Position numbers and translations under genes: made by a program. This document shows, in pieces, positions 1 to 9,700 of a stretch of 64,000 bases of DNA. The notes below the pieces were generated by a model that was given only the letters and a program-made list of their open reading frames with translations, was not told where the DNA came from and ran no database searches. Position 1 is the first letter of the stretch. Every line of letters starts with the position of its first letter. The DNA comes from an uncultured Eubacterium sp. (GTDB lineage Bacteria; Bacillota; Clostridia; Lachnospirales; Lachnospiraceae): positions 117,025 to 181,024 of the forward strand of contig CAJUDA010000003.1 in NCBI GenBank assembly GCA_910584875.1, written 5' to 3'.

Positions 1-2
1 CT

Positions 3-329
3 ACTAAGGGCAGACATATTACGGTCGATTTTGATGAAATTATATTTGCAGAAGTATTTGACCGCAAAGTGATCCTTCATCTGCTGGATTCGGATATCGA
101 ATATTATGGGAAAATGAAGGAACTCCAGGAGCAGGCGGGGGATGAGTTTTTCCGTCCCCACAGGGCATATCTTGTAAATTTCAATTATATCAGAAAATAT
201 GATGCTGCGACCATTGAACTGGAAAAGGGTCAGGCACTTATGGCAAAACAGAATTACAGAGAGTTTGTCAGACGATATCTGAGATTTGTGCAAAAAAAGG
301 GAAAAGGACAGGAAAAAAATAACCAATAA
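3..329 (+). CDS. LytTR-family response regulator, C-terminal part (5' end outside window)
   Basis: The frame is open from the left edge and ends at a TAA, so only the C-terminal half is present. It is a LytTR DNA-binding domain, recognised by the tail stretch FRPHRAYLVNFNYIRKYD, which is typical of this fold. LytTR regulators usually carry an N-terminal receiver domain and bind paired direct repeats about two helical turns apart, often at surface or virulence genes. The gene ends 178 bases before the Tad-like locus on the same strand, which makes it the nearest candidate regulator of that locus. A control link is inference. Promoter elements elsewhere in the window (near 26995, 30431 and 61760) could also belong to a regulator of this type. 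Confidence 0.85.
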   Translation, partial: TKGRHITVDFDEIIFAEVFDRKVILHLLDSDIEYYGKMKELQEQAGDEFFRPHRAYLVNFNYIRKYDAATIELEKGQALMAKQNYREFVRRYLRFVQKKGKGQEKNNQ

Positions 330-421
330 AATCATAAAAGGGCGTGTTACGGCAGGAATTTCCCCATCTTGGCGTTAATCGCCGAAAAAACGTGCTTTTT
401 CACAAAAATCTTCTTTCTCAT

Positions 422-467
422 TTGTAAACATTTCATAATTTACAAAGAAGGGAACTGGTGTTATGAT
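422..467 (+). promoter_or_regulatory. Promoter of the Tad-like operon with an overlapping inverted repeat
   Basis: TTTACA (439-444) and TATGAT (462-467) are separated by exactly 17 bases and lie 41 bases upstream of the first gene of the locus. The -35 box overlaps one arm of the inverted repeat TTGTAAA (422-428) / TTTACAA (439-445), a possible operator. The promoter call rests on consensus and position only. Confidence 0.6.
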
Positions 468-507
468 TGAGCCATTCCACCCAAATACGAGAAAAGGAGG
501 TTAGGAT

Positions 508-1323
508 TTGAAGGTTGCTTTTTGGAGTAACACAAGGGGAAGGTCATGTGTCACAAGCAATCTGGCTTGTATCAGTGTATTGTCCACTTTGATTTCTTCT
601 GATCATCAGAGAATCATTGTTTTGGAGAATCATCAGAATATTCTAAATCTTGGTAATGCGTTATTCAGCCAAAATTCAGGACAGGAAGTAAGAGAAAATA
701 AAAATTATCAGATTGAATACGGGCTCAGCAGACTGCTGCGAGTGATCGAACAGGGAGAAAATCTTTCAGAGGATATTGTATTCCGATATGCAGAACATTT
801 CCTGGGAGAGCGGTTGTTTTATCTTCCCGCAGGAGGCATCCGTAATCAGGATATGCTGGAGTACCGCCTTGAACGGGAGTGTATCCGGACGATCCAGTGT
901 CTGGAAGATTATGGAGATCTTATATTGGTCGATACGTCGGCAGCGCCCCTGGCGAGCACACGCAAAATTTTACAGCAGGCAGATCTGGTGGTAGTCAATC
1001 TGAGTCAGAACAGACAGATGCTGGATCATTTTTTTCGCAATTATTCTGCTGTACGCAAAAAAGCATTTTACTTAATAGGAAACTATGATGCGGAATCGGA
1101 GCTGACGCGAGCCGAAGTGATAAAACAATACCGGATACCGGGAAATAGTCTGGGGGTAATACCGCATAATGTACAGTTTTCGGATGCTGTGTCTGATGGG
1201 AAACTGATACGGTTTTTGCTGAAAAATTATCATTGCGAAAAACAGGACAGCAATTTTGACTTTATGTCATCAGCAAAAGAGGCGGTAAGTCTCTTTCAAA
1301 ACAGGCTTGCTGCAGACGGTTGA
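508..1323 (+). CDS. TadZ-like ParA/MinD-family ATPase with degenerate P-loop
   Basis: Begins at a TTG preceded by AAAGGAGG, giving 271 residues. The fold looks like ParA/MinD: an N-terminal beta strand followed by a P-loop-like segment, a middle strand ending LILVDTSAAP (Walker-B-like), and a late ADLVVVNLSQN strand. The P-loop position reads SNTRGRSCVTS instead of the deviant Walker A KGGxGK[ST], so the conserved glycines and lysines are largely gone. TadZ/CpaE proteins place Tad pilus machinery at cell poles, and several have weakened ATP sites. Being first in an operon with a TadA-like motor supports a TadZ role. It could instead be an inactive ParA paralogue with another function. Confidence 0.65.
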   Translation: MKVAFWSNTRGRSCVTSNLACISVLSTLISSDHQRIIVLENHQNILNLGNALFSQNSGQEVRENKNYQIEYGLSRLLRVIEQGENLSEDIVFRYAEHFLGERLFYLPAGGIRNQDMLEYRLERECIRTIQCLEDYGDLILVDTSAAPLASTRKILQQADLVVVNLSQNRQMLDHFFRNYSAVRKKAFYLIGNYDAESELTRAEVIKQYRIPGNSLGVIPHNVQFSDAVSDGKLIRFLLKNYHCEKQDSNFDFMSSAKEAVSLFQNRLAADG

Positions 1324-1337
1324 AGGAGGGGGACAGG

Positions 1338-3134
1338 GTGAGAGTAAGAGGTTTGTGCGGACTGCTGGTGATCTGTCTCATAACAGATAGTTTATTATGG
1401 GGGATTTTGTTTTGGGGAAATATGGAATCTGTCAATGCGGCAGTAACAGTGAAAGATGAGAGGGAGTTTAAGAGAGAGATGGAAAAGCCCGGAAGGGCAG
1501 TGGTCTGCCTGGCAGCATCCTTTCCACTTCATGACACTGTATACGTGAGGGGAGAGAAATCGTTAAAGGGAAATGGTTATACAGTGAGTCGTTTCCATAA
1601 AGGAAAAAGAATGTTTGGCGGGACTCTTCTGATGGTGACAGACGCAGAGCTTCGTATACACGATACGATACTGGCAGGAGAGGGAGAGGATGAAAACGTC
1701 CGGAAAAATACATATGGGCGCCTGCTGGATATTAATAAAGGAAATGTGATCCTGGAAAGAGGAGCCACACTGACAGGCAATATCAACCGGAATCAGAATA
1801 ATGACGGCGGAGGCGCCGTGCTGGTCTGCGATGGTGGAATGCTTGAGATGAAAGAGGGAAAAATATCAAAAAATCAAAATGTATACGGAGGTGCGGGGAT
1901 ACATATAAACAGAGGCGGGACCGCAGAAATAAAGGGAGGGGAGATCACAGAAAACCAGTCATGGGGAATTGCGGCTGTGGAAGATTTTGATGGACGTGGC
2001 GGAGCGATATCCAATAAAGGAAAAGTATCCATATCCGGCGGCAGGATCTGTCGTAACCGGGTAAAGGGCTATACCAGCGCCGGTATCAGCTATGGCGGTG
2101 TTGGTGGGATGCTCTATAATCAGGGGGAATGCCGGATTCGGGGCGGTACAGTTCAGGAAAACGGCGCATCTTATGGAGGAGGAGCAATTTATAATGATCG
2201 GAAATCTGTACTACAGATACAGGGTGGAACCATCTGTGAAAATGATGCCGGTCTGGGGGAGGGGCTTTTTCTGGCGGGTGGCAGCTGCCGTCTGGGTAAA
2301 TGTATCACACTGTCTTCTGTTTATCTGGCGAAGGGAACAGAGATATCGGCAGAGGGAGACCTGTCGGTGCAGAGTGGTAAGATACAGATCATACCCGAAA
2401 ATTATAAAAATGGTTTGCGTGTTGTAAAGACAAAGGGAAAGAAACCAGTACTACTGGATTTATTTTCACTGTATGGAAGAAAGCCTTATATGATGCTTCG
2501 CCGAAAGGATGGGTTATATCTGGCAGGAGAGCCGGAGAAAAAAGAGGCAGAGAAGACCAGAGAGAAACATCCTGGCAAAAGAAAATACGTCACAGGAAAA
2601 AAGGAAACAGCAACGAAGGATAAAACAAAGGAAGATACAGTGAAAAAAGGTCAAAGAAAGGTATTGGTGAAGACAGCGCCACGGTTTTTTTTCGTCTGGG
2701 AAGTCAGTTCCTTTACCGGGCAAAAATGGAAAGAGGAGTTGCAAAAGGAATGTATGGTTTCCTGTCGGGGGAGAGAAAAGATACACTGGCGCTGGCGATG
2801 GAACGGTCTGCTGCAAAACACGGCTGGCAGTTATCTGGTAGAAGTGTCTGTGGAGAAAGGGGAGTGGACAGAGATTCCCGTAACCCTGGTGCGGGAGAGC
2901 ACAGAAGATGATCAGACGGGTTATGTCCGCTTTCATGACACAGACATCGAGAAGGAGACAGGAGTAGAACCAGAGAAACGGGAAGCAGAGGAAGTATGGC
3001 ATTTTGATTCGCAGGATATTCTGAAGAGCAAAGAATTTATGAGAAATAGAAAAGATCCTTTTTCAGCAGAAACAAATGAGGAATTTCTGCGCAGGTTTCA
3101 ACGATGCCGGACAGTAAGGAGGAGTCAGAGATGA
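1338..3134 (+). CDS. Secreted or membrane-anchored right-handed beta-helix protein
   Basis: The chosen start is GTG at 1338, 7 bases after AAGGAGGG. An in-frame TTG at 1320 overlaps the previous stop, but the ribosome site would then lie inside the gene. An N-terminal hydrophobic segment (about residues 7-30) is a signal peptide or anchor. Residues about 60-340 hold short glycine-rich repeats with motifs such as GGGAVL, GGAGIHI and GGGAIYN, the pattern of a parallel beta-helix like polymorphic surface or pectate-lyase proteins. A Lys/Glu-rich linker and a non-repetitive C-terminal domain follow. No sortase motif is seen. It sits between the TadZ-like and TadA genes, so it may be a component or cargo of the apparatus. 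This is inference; no enzymatic residues were recognised. Confidence 0.6.
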   Translation: MRVRGLCGLLVICLITDSLLWGILFWGNMESVNAAVTVKDEREFKREMEKPGRAVVCLAASFPLHDTVYVRGEKSLKGNGYTVSRFHKGKRMFGGTLLMVTDAELRIHDTILAGEGEDENVRKNTYGRLLDINKGNVILERGATLTGNINRNQNNDGGGAVLVCDGGMLEMKEGKISKNQNVYGGAGIHINRGGTAEIKGGEITENQSWGIAAVEDFDGRGGAISNKGKVSISGGRICRNRVKGYTSAGISYGGVGGMLYNQGECRIRGGTVQENGASYGGGAIYNDRKSVLQIQGGTICENDAGLGEGLFLAGGSCRLGKCITLSSVYLAKGTEISAEGDLSVQSGKIQIIPENYKNGLRVVKTKGKKPVLLDLFSLYGRKPYMMLRRKDGLYLAGEPEKKEAEKTREKHPGKRKYVTGKKETATKDKTKEDTVKKGQRKVLVKTAPRFFFVWEVSSFTGQKWKEELQKECMVSCRGREKIHWRWRWNGLLQNTAGSYLVEVSVEKGEWTEIPVTLVRESTEDDQTGYVRFHDTDIEKETGVEPEKREAEEVWHFDSQDILKSKEFMRNRKDPFSAETNEEFLRRFQRCRTVRRSQR

Positions 3135-3135
3135 A

Positions 3136-4185
3136 ATGAATGATTTTCAAAAAAGATTTTTGTTAAAGCGGCAGGATTATGGCATATTATATCCCTATAT
3201 TATGATGGACAGCGTTACAGATATTAATTGGAACGGAAAACAGCTCTGGATTGATGACCTGCAGAAAGGAAGATATATGGCGCCGGAAACATTGTCAGAA
3301 ATGTTCGTGGAACGATTTGTACTACTTTTGTCGAATGTTTCAGGACTGCCCTTCAACCGCATGAATCCTGTACTGGAGGCAGAGACGGAAGAACTTCGTA
3401 TCAGTGTGGTGCATTCTTGTGTGGCGCATGGAGGAGTGACGATCTCTCTTCGGAAGATACCAGCAGTCAGACGGCTGGAAAAGGGTGAGATGGTTCAGAG
3501 TGGATATTGCAATGAAGAGATCTGTGATTTTCTGATCCGGTGTGTAAAGGCGCACTGTTCTATTGCAATCTGTGGTCTGCCAGGCGTGGGGAAAACAGAG
3601 CTGCTGAAGTTTTTGACTAAATTCATACCAGCGACAGAACGGGTTATTACGATTGAGGATGTGCTGGAGATCCATTATCAGAAGATTAATCCCAATAAGG
3701 ATTGTGTGGAGATGAAGGTGGCGGAAAATTTTACTTATACGGAAGCGATCAAAGCATGTCTGAGGCAGCTGCCTAAATGGATCATTCTCTCTGAGGCAAG
3801 GTCCGTGGAGGTGCGGTATTTATTAGAATCCATGAGTACAGGAACTCATGGCATCACCACCCTCCATGCAGATGATGTCCGCAATATTCCCGACCGGATG
3901 AGGAATATGGCAGGTGGTACCGAGGATCTGGACCGGATTGAAAATGATACATACCGGTTTATTGATATCGGTATATTAGTCAAGAGTTTTCAGGATTCCG
4001 AGGGGAGAATACGTCGCCGCATTGAGCAGATCGGCATTTTTGACCGGTATGGCAGGGAGTGGAAAGAAAGTATCAATGAGATCGTGATGGTTGTCGAAGA
4101 TGGAAAGATTGTCAGCAGAAAATTCCCCGTAAATGTTGAAAGGAAATTTGCAGAGGCAGGTTTCAGGGAACCACTGGGGGGATAA
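3136..4185 (+). CDS. tadA: TadA/CpaF-type secretion motor ATPase
   Basis: 349 residues, shorter than usual CpaF (about 400-480), with the reduction at the N-terminus. Walker A GLPGVGKT is at residues 147-154, the Asp box IEDVLEIH at 173-180, the Walker B region IILSEAR at 216-222 (usual form IIVGEVR) and the His box TGTHGITTLHADD at 235-247. These are hallmarks of the GspE/VirB11/TadA hexameric motors that power pilus assembly or secretion from the inner face of the membrane. The next gene encodes T2SF-like membrane domains, its natural partner. The start overlaps the end of the upstream gene region by one base of spacing, so translation is probably coupled. The glycine usually preceding the Walker B glutamate is serine here. 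Confidence 0.9.
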   Translation: MNDFQKRFLLKRQDYGILYPYIMMDSVTDINWNGKQLWIDDLQKGRYMAPETLSEMFVERFVLLLSNVSGLPFNRMNPVLEAETEELRISVVHSCVAHGGVTISLRKIPAVRRLEKGEMVQSGYCNEEICDFLIRCVKAHCSIAICGLPGVGKTELLKFLTKFIPATERVITIEDVLEIHYQKINPNKDCVEMKVAENFTYTEAIKACLRQLPKWIILSEARSVEVRYLLESMSTGTHGITTLHADDVRNIPDRMRNMAGGTEDLDRIENDTYRFIDIGILVKSFQDSEGRIRRRIEQIGIFDRYGREWKESINEIVMVVEDGKIVSRKFPVNVERKFAEAGFREPLGG

Positions 4186-4188
4186 AGG

Positions 4189-5484
4189 ATGTGGAAGTAT
4201 GTTTGGCAGATGATGGTACTGGGGATGCTGGAACTTTTATTGTATGCGGTATCCGGGGGGCATCCTGTGTCAATGCTGGCGTTGGGTGGCGCCGGACTTC
4301 TTCTTCTGCCGGTTGCAAACCGGTGTATACAGCGAATACACAAGGCAGAGACAGAATTTTTTGAAATGACGTCTTATATGGAACAATTACTATGTTCTTA
4401 TAAGCGCTGGGGAATTCTGCCGCCGGCGCTGGAGGACTGCATTGCTCTTTATCCGGAAAAAAGCCGGATGGGCTGCGCTCTGCGGCGGTCACTGTATATA
4501 TTGAAGACGGGAGAAGGAGTTCGGGATGACAATATCACTGAGAAAGCATTGTCAGAGATCCAGCAGATGTATCCCAGCAGGAGACTGCAGCTTATGCATG
4601 AGTTTTTGTGTGGTGCGGAAAAAATGGGGGGAGATAGAGAAGAGTCTCTTGATATCCTGCTGTGTGATCTGCAGATGTGGAAGAGAAGGATCCATTTATA
4701 CCAGAAGAAAAAACAATTTATCCGCAGAGAAAATCTGCTGGCAGTGGTGCTGGCGTTTGTATTGTGCGGTCTGTCTACCTTTCTTATTCCGCGGAATATG
4801 CGCAATATGCTTAAAAATTCTGCAGTTTTCCAAATTTCTACAACAGTAGTTACAATTCTTCTTTTGTTGACGACGATTGTTCTTATGTATCATTTGACCG
4901 GAACATGGCTGGATATCTGGAGAACACCATCCGACAAGGATCAGAAGAGAGAAAAGAGGAACTACCATCTTGTTAAATCTCACAGAGGCGGTATATCAGG
5001 ATATCTTGCCAAAAGGGTATGTCAAAAAGAGGTAGAAAGGGAATTTTCATACTGGCTGCTTTCGGTTACGTTGTATCTGCAGGGAGAAAGTGTGTATCAG
5101 GCAGCGGGGCTGGCGCTGAAACAGGCAAAGGGTATCTTTGCAGAAGAGACTGCGGCTCTCCGGGAAGCAATCTATGAAAATCCGGTTTCTCTGCAGCCGT
5201 ATCTCTCTTTTTTTGCTGAACTTAATATGCCGGAGATCCAGACGGGCATGAAACTGCTGTATGCTTTTGGCAGTAACAACTATCAGGATATTAGCCGTCA
5301 GATTCGTTTTCTGGTAGAACAGAATAATATCGTAATGGATCAGTATGAGCGCAGGCATCTGGAAGAACAGATTGCAGGGATGGGATTTTTGAGGCAGATC
5401 CCCATGGTGCTTGCGTGTGTCAAGGTTATACTTGATATGGTGATTTTATTGCTGCTGACGATGGGAGATATTCTGGTTTTATAA
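4189..5484 (+). CDS. TadB/TadC-like platform protein, two T2SF-like halves in one chain
   Basis: 431 residues starting 3 bases after tadA. Hydrophobic segments lie near residues 7-48, 184-210, 216-246 and 405-431. They separate two cytosolic helical regions, about 55-180 and 255-400, each resembling a T2SF (GspF/TadB/TadC) domain. In ordinary Tad systems TadB and TadC are separate proteins of about 300 residues that form the membrane platform for the TadA motor. Here one protein appears to carry both halves, similar in plan to PilC/GspF. Sequence similarity is weak, so the call relies on topology and on its place directly after tadA. Confidence 0.65.
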   Translation: MWKYVWQMMVLGMLELLLYAVSGGHPVSMLALGGAGLLLLPVANRCIQRIHKAETEFFEMTSYMEQLLCSYKRWGILPPALEDCIALYPEKSRMGCALRRSLYILKTGEGVRDDNITEKALSEIQQMYPSRRLQLMHEFLCGAEKMGGDREESLDILLCDLQMWKRRIHLYQKKKQFIRRENLLAVVLAFVLCGLSTFLIPRNMRNMLKNSAVFQISTTVVTILLLLTTIVLMYHLTGTWLDIWRTPSDKDQKREKRNYHLVKSHRGGISGYLAKRVCQKEVEREFSYWLLSVTLYLQGESVYQAAGLALKQAKGIFAEETAALREAIYENPVSLQPYLSFFAELNMPEIQTGMKLLYAFGSNNYQDISRQIRFLVEQNNIVMDQYERRHLEEQIAGMGFLRQIPMVLACVKVILDMVILLLLTMGDILVL

Positions 5485-5497
5485 GGGGGGAATCGTG

Positions 5498-5614
5498 ATG
5501 GAGAAACTGATTCGGGATTTTGGGGATGTATTGCCGTTGTATGTACTGGGAGGTTTTATACTGGTGTTGTTTGAATGGCTTCTGCAGTGTGCAGGGAGGT
5601 GGGAAATATTTTGA
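5498..5614 (+). CDS. 38-residue single-pass membrane protein of the Tad-like operon
   Basis: ATG 13 bases after the previous stop with an AGGGGGG ribosome site. The 38-residue product has a hydrophobic core (about residues 11-31, including YVLGGFILVLFEW) and a short polar N-terminus, so it is a likely single-pass membrane protein. Its stop codon overlaps the TTG start of the next gene (TTGA), which suggests coupled translation and supports it being real. It is in the size range of Flp pilin mature regions or small assembly factors but lacks an obvious prepilin cleavage motif (G followed by xxxxE). No function is assigned. Confidence 0.55.
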   Translation: MEKLIRDFGDVLPLYVLGGFILVLFEWLLQCAGRWEIF

Positions 5615-6039
5615 ATATTTGGGAACTGTATGGGAAAAAGGCATTAGGGTTGATCGTGGCAGCACTTTTTGCATTTGGGATTTTTTGGCTCATAAGGAAG
5701 GCATGGTATGATTATGGAATGGTGCCGGATGGTGCAAGGGCTTCATTTACACGAAACGGAATGTGGGAGGAAAAGCCGGTGATCGATGCAGTGAGCCGGC
5801 GGATCTGTCAGGGTGAGACAGTGAAACTGACAGAACTGGCATCGGCACGGGACAGGGACGGAGACGATCTGACAGATCAGCTTACTTTTTCAGATGCGGC
5901 AGGCAGGCGGCTGACCGGCTGTCTGGATACATCCGTACCAGGGGAGATGCCTATTTATATCCGCATAAAAAGCCCTGACACGGGAATGGAAAGCGAAAAA
6001 CAGATCCTAATTCTGGTTGATGGGAGAGTGAAGACGTGA
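5611..6039 (+). CDS. Membrane-anchored protein of the Tad-like operon
   Basis: 142 residues from the TTG at 5611, which has GGAGGT at 5595-5600 ten bases upstream and overlaps the previous stop as TTGA. A longer ATG start at 5575 would overlap the upstream small gene by 40 bases and lacks as good a ribosome site. A transmembrane helix lies near residues 8-27, followed by a predicted extracytoplasmic domain of about 110 residues with Asp-rich turns (RDRDGDDLTDQLTFSDAAG). That region resembles the cadherin-like or Ig-like beta domains of surface proteins (weak). No family was recognised. It may be a pilus-associated minor subunit or a platform accessory. Confidence 0.6.
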   Translation: MNIWELYGKKALGLIVAALFAFGIFWLIRKAWYDYGMVPDGARASFTRNGMWEEKPVIDAVSRRICQGETVKLTELASARDRDGDDLTDQLTFSDAAGRRLTGCLDTSVPGEMPIYIRIKSPDTGMESEKQILILVDGRVKT

Positions 6040-6362
6040 GAGGAATGGTGAGCCATTTTATGTCGTTATGCTTTATGATCCTGTTTTTGTGGATTGGCAT
6101 TACTTATGTTTCCCAGAATATACAATACAGCAGTGCCAGACAATTTCATGACAGTGTGATACGGCATTTAGAAAATAGTTACTTTGCTCCGGAAGTAATC
6201 GATGAGTGTAAGGAAAAGGCGGCAAAAAACCATTACCGGCTGGCAGTGGGAATCTATGGGGAGGGTATTCATAAGGATGCGAGAGTAATACTGGATTTTG
6301 ATTATACGTATCCTGTCATTCAGGTGACAAAACGCTATACAATAGAAGGCTATGCCAGATAG
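6036..6362 (+). CDS. Small TadE-like membrane protein 1
   Basis: GTG start overlapping the previous stop (GTGA); 108 residues. A hydrophobic N-terminal helix (about residues 5-25) is followed by a soluble domain, the general plan of TadE/TadF-type minor pseudopilins. The expected glutamate after the first hydrophobic residues is not evident, so the pseudopilin reading comes from size, topology and operon position. It pairs with the following gene of the same plan. Confidence 0.5.
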   Translation: MRGMVSHFMSLCFMILFLWIGITYVSQNIQYSSARQFHDSVIRHLENSYFAPEVIDECKEKAAKNHYRLAVGIYGEGIHKDARVILDFDYTYPVIQVTKRYTIEGYAR

Positions 6363-6382
6363 GGGATAAGGAAGATAAATAA

Positions 6383-6757
6383 ATGAGAACAGTAATTATA
6401 TGTGTGATTTATATCAGTTCGATTCTCCTTATTGTCATGATCCACAATACAGTAAACGGAGAGTCATTGAGAAAGAAAGAACTCAGTGACGCCCTGGCTG
6501 TTGCGATGGATCAGACGATGACAGAGGTTATGGAAAAGGATGGTTATGGAATAAATGACCGCAATCAGCTGGTAGCGGCATTTCTGCAGTCAATGCTGCA
6601 GAAAGTGGACAGCAATATTAACCTGACGGTAATGATCCATAAGCTGGATAAGGAGAAAGGGATGATGGAAGTAGAGGCAGTGGGAGAGTACCGGCTGCCT
6701 GATCTGGGGAAGAAACAAATATCAATACGGAGGCAGATTGTGTTTGCCGGTTTATGA
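6383..6757 (+). CDS. Small TadE/TadF-like membrane protein 2
   Basis: 124 residues from an ATG with AAGGAAG upstream. An N-terminal transmembrane helix (about residues 2-22) is followed by a soluble region containing a conserved-looking ALAVAMDQTM helix and a C-terminal beta-rich end. This is a TadE/TadF-like plan (minor pilin anchored by its N-terminal helix, bulk outside the cell). Family membership cannot be confirmed by eye. The stop overlaps an ATG of the downstream reading frame, in keeping with one transcript through the adhesin gene. Confidence 0.5.
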   Translation: MRTVIICVIYISSILLIVMIHNTVNGESLRKKELSDALAVAMDQTMTEVMEKDGYGINDRNQLVAAFLQSMLQKVDSNINLTVMIHKLDKEKGMMEVEAVGEYRLPDLGKKQISIRRQIVFAGL

Positions 6758-6768
6758 GAGGAGACTAT

Positions 6769-9700
6769 ATGCATTTGAAAAAGAGAATAAGGAGAAAGAC
6801 AGCATTTTTTCTGATCTTTCTTGTTATTGTGGGGATTTTTCCACAGACAGCAAAAAAGATAAAGTTGGAGGCGGCTACGGGCAGTGCCCGTCTGTCGAAT
6901 CTGGGGAAGGTTGCGACGCTTTCGGTAGGAAGTAAGACAAAAAAAGATAACTGGTGGAAATTATATCTGGGCAGCAGTGAGATGTTTTGTCTTAATCTGG
7001 GCGCGACCTGTCATGCTGGTGATGTGTACCAGTCAGAAGAAGGAACTTTCTCCAGTGGCAGTGGGGGAAGGAAAGGGAAAGAAGCCTGTATCGGTAATTG
7101 GTTTGACAAAACCCAAAAAAGGAGTAATAAGGCATATATTATGGCGCAGGCACTTTTTTGGGCGGTGGAAGAGGGAGAGACTTCTGAATCTGAGCTGAAG
7201 GCAGTAATCAGTAAGATGAAACAGGCTACCGGATATTTTAGTAGTCAGAGTGTTTCAGAACTGTACCATCAGATTTTTGAACCGGATACAGAAGTGACGA
7301 TCCATATCAATCTCTGGAAATATAAGGGATCGGGACAAAAGCGGCAGATTTTGCTGGATATCGAAACAGGTTCTGTTGCGGCAAAGCCGAAAAGCCTGTG
7401 CAGTAAGGGAAAATACCGGCAGCGGATTTTGATCCAGAAATTAGATGAACATGGCAGGCCTCTTGCTAAAGTTACCTTTCGTCTGCAGGCTCATAATATT
7501 GATGAATTGTATTTTTTTAAGGCAAAGGGCTGGGGAGAGGAAGAACAGGGAGAAGTGGATGAGGATGCCGATCATTTTGAACTGGAGACAATGACGGATA
7601 AGAATGGGAAGATTTCTTACCGCTTTAATTATCATCTGCAGTCAGAAGATTATTACTATTATGACGATGATGAGCTGGCATCCATGGATGCAGCAGCAAG
7701 GAAAGAAGCGGCCAGAAAGCTGGATGAAGAAGGATACCGCTATGGCAAAGGCATGACAAAGAAAGCCGCCCAGAAATTATCAGAAGAGGATCTCCATGAT
7801 CAGATGGATCATGTAAAAAATGAATATACGGTTCAGGAGGTTGCCTGCGAGGACCAGAATCTGTATATAGATCCTGAATATGCGAAAGGAAAAAACATTG
7901 TATTAGGCAGCGAAAACAGTTGGGAACAGATCGATGGAGAGTGGCCGGATGCCACAAGTGAAAATTTCGGGGATTATGAAAAGGCATACCGCCTGATGAT
8001 TATAAACCGATTTAAAAAAGTAAGTGTGAGAGTTGTAAAAAAGGATTCTGTAAGCTGTGATGGCAGGGCGCATGGTGATGCTACCCTGGATGGTGCAGTT
8101 TTTCAGTTATATGAGGACGTGGCATGTACGGAACCAGCAAAGGTGTTTGGGGATAACCGGCAATGGGGCATATCAGTACCATATGAAACGAAGGGCGGTA
8201 AATTTGTAACGGATTATCTGCAGAGCGGCAGGGAATATTATCTGAAAGAGATCAGGGCGCCCCGTGGTTATAAAAAGACGGACAAGGTAATAAAGATCAA
8301 GGCAGATGGAAAACAGTACAAAGTAGAGTACAGCAATGAAACCGGGCAGTATGAGGTAGAGGAACAGCCTGTCCTGGGGAAGATTGCCATACAGAAATAC
8401 AGCACGGACGGGACGACGGGACCGCTGGCTGCGGAATCTGGCGCCCGATTCCAGATTTATCTGGAATCAGCGGGAAGCTATGAGAAGGCGGACGAATATG
8501 AGAGGGATCTGATTACTACGGATCAGAACGGATATGCCTGCAGCCAGGATCTGTATTTTGGAAAATATAAAGTGAAGCAGATCAGTTCAGGAGAAAAGGA
8601 TACTGAGCTGCAGAAAGAATTCTGCGTCGAAATCGAGGATGAAAACCGCACGATCCCATATACCTTTGTTTTCAATGACAAGCCATTTGGAGCCTATCTG
8701 CGAATCATAAAAAAAGATGGCAATACAAAAAAAGAAGTGTTGAAGGCAGGGACAACCTATCAGATTTACCGTCTGGATAAAAAAAACGGGCAGCAGACGC
8801 TGGTGAAACAAAGTTATAGTGACGGACATGGGACAAAAGTGATAGACCGGTTCCAGTCGGATCATAAGGGGCGTATTATGACGGTAGATTCGCTGCCCTC
8901 TGGTGATTACCGGATCTATGAGACGGAAGCGGTATCTGGATTACACATCAGTAAAAAATTTATTGAAGTGGAGATCAACAGCAAAACAGAAAATTATAAG
9001 AGAGAGACCGATTCAGAGGGAAGAACCTATACAACGATCACGCTTGATTATGAGAACAATGAAACATACGGTAAATTGTCGGTATCTAAGACTGGACAGC
9101 AGTTAAAGGATTTTACAGACGGTAAGTTTGTCTATGAAGAAGCTCATCTGAAAGGCGCCCAGTTTGAAATCTATGCACAGGAGGATATCCCCACACAGGA
9201 TAACCAGTCGACAAACTGGTTTGGTAAAGGTGAACTGGTGGGAAGGATCACCACAGGTACAGGAGCAGAGTTTACATCAGAGTGCGGAGGTATTACAGGA
9301 TATAAACTGGATGAGGATGGAACCGTGACAGTACATCTCCCGCTTGGCAGATACCGTGTTGTGGAAAAGGAAACGATATATGGTTATGTTTTGCCAAGGC
9401 AAAATGAGTGGCAGGTGGAATTTACATGGAAGGATCAAAAGGATGAATATGTGCTGAATGCAACAGACAGCACGGATAATAATGGTGTTCTGAGGGTCTG
9501 CAACCAGCGTGCCAGGGCGGCGTTGTCGCTTGCTAAAACGGATGAGGATAATGGGGATCCGGTAAAGGGAGCAGTGTTTGGGATATATAGCAGAGATGCC
9601 ATTTATAATGCGGAGGGGAAAAAGATTGTGGAGGCAGATGCCATGCTGGGGACAGCAGAGACCGCGAAAGACGGAAAAACGGATATCAATCTGGATCTGC

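Noticed and set aside
365..401. Small GGCG/CGCC hairpin and A/T runs as terminator of the LytTR gene
   Set aside because: The stem is four base pairs and the T-run is offset; not strong enough to call.
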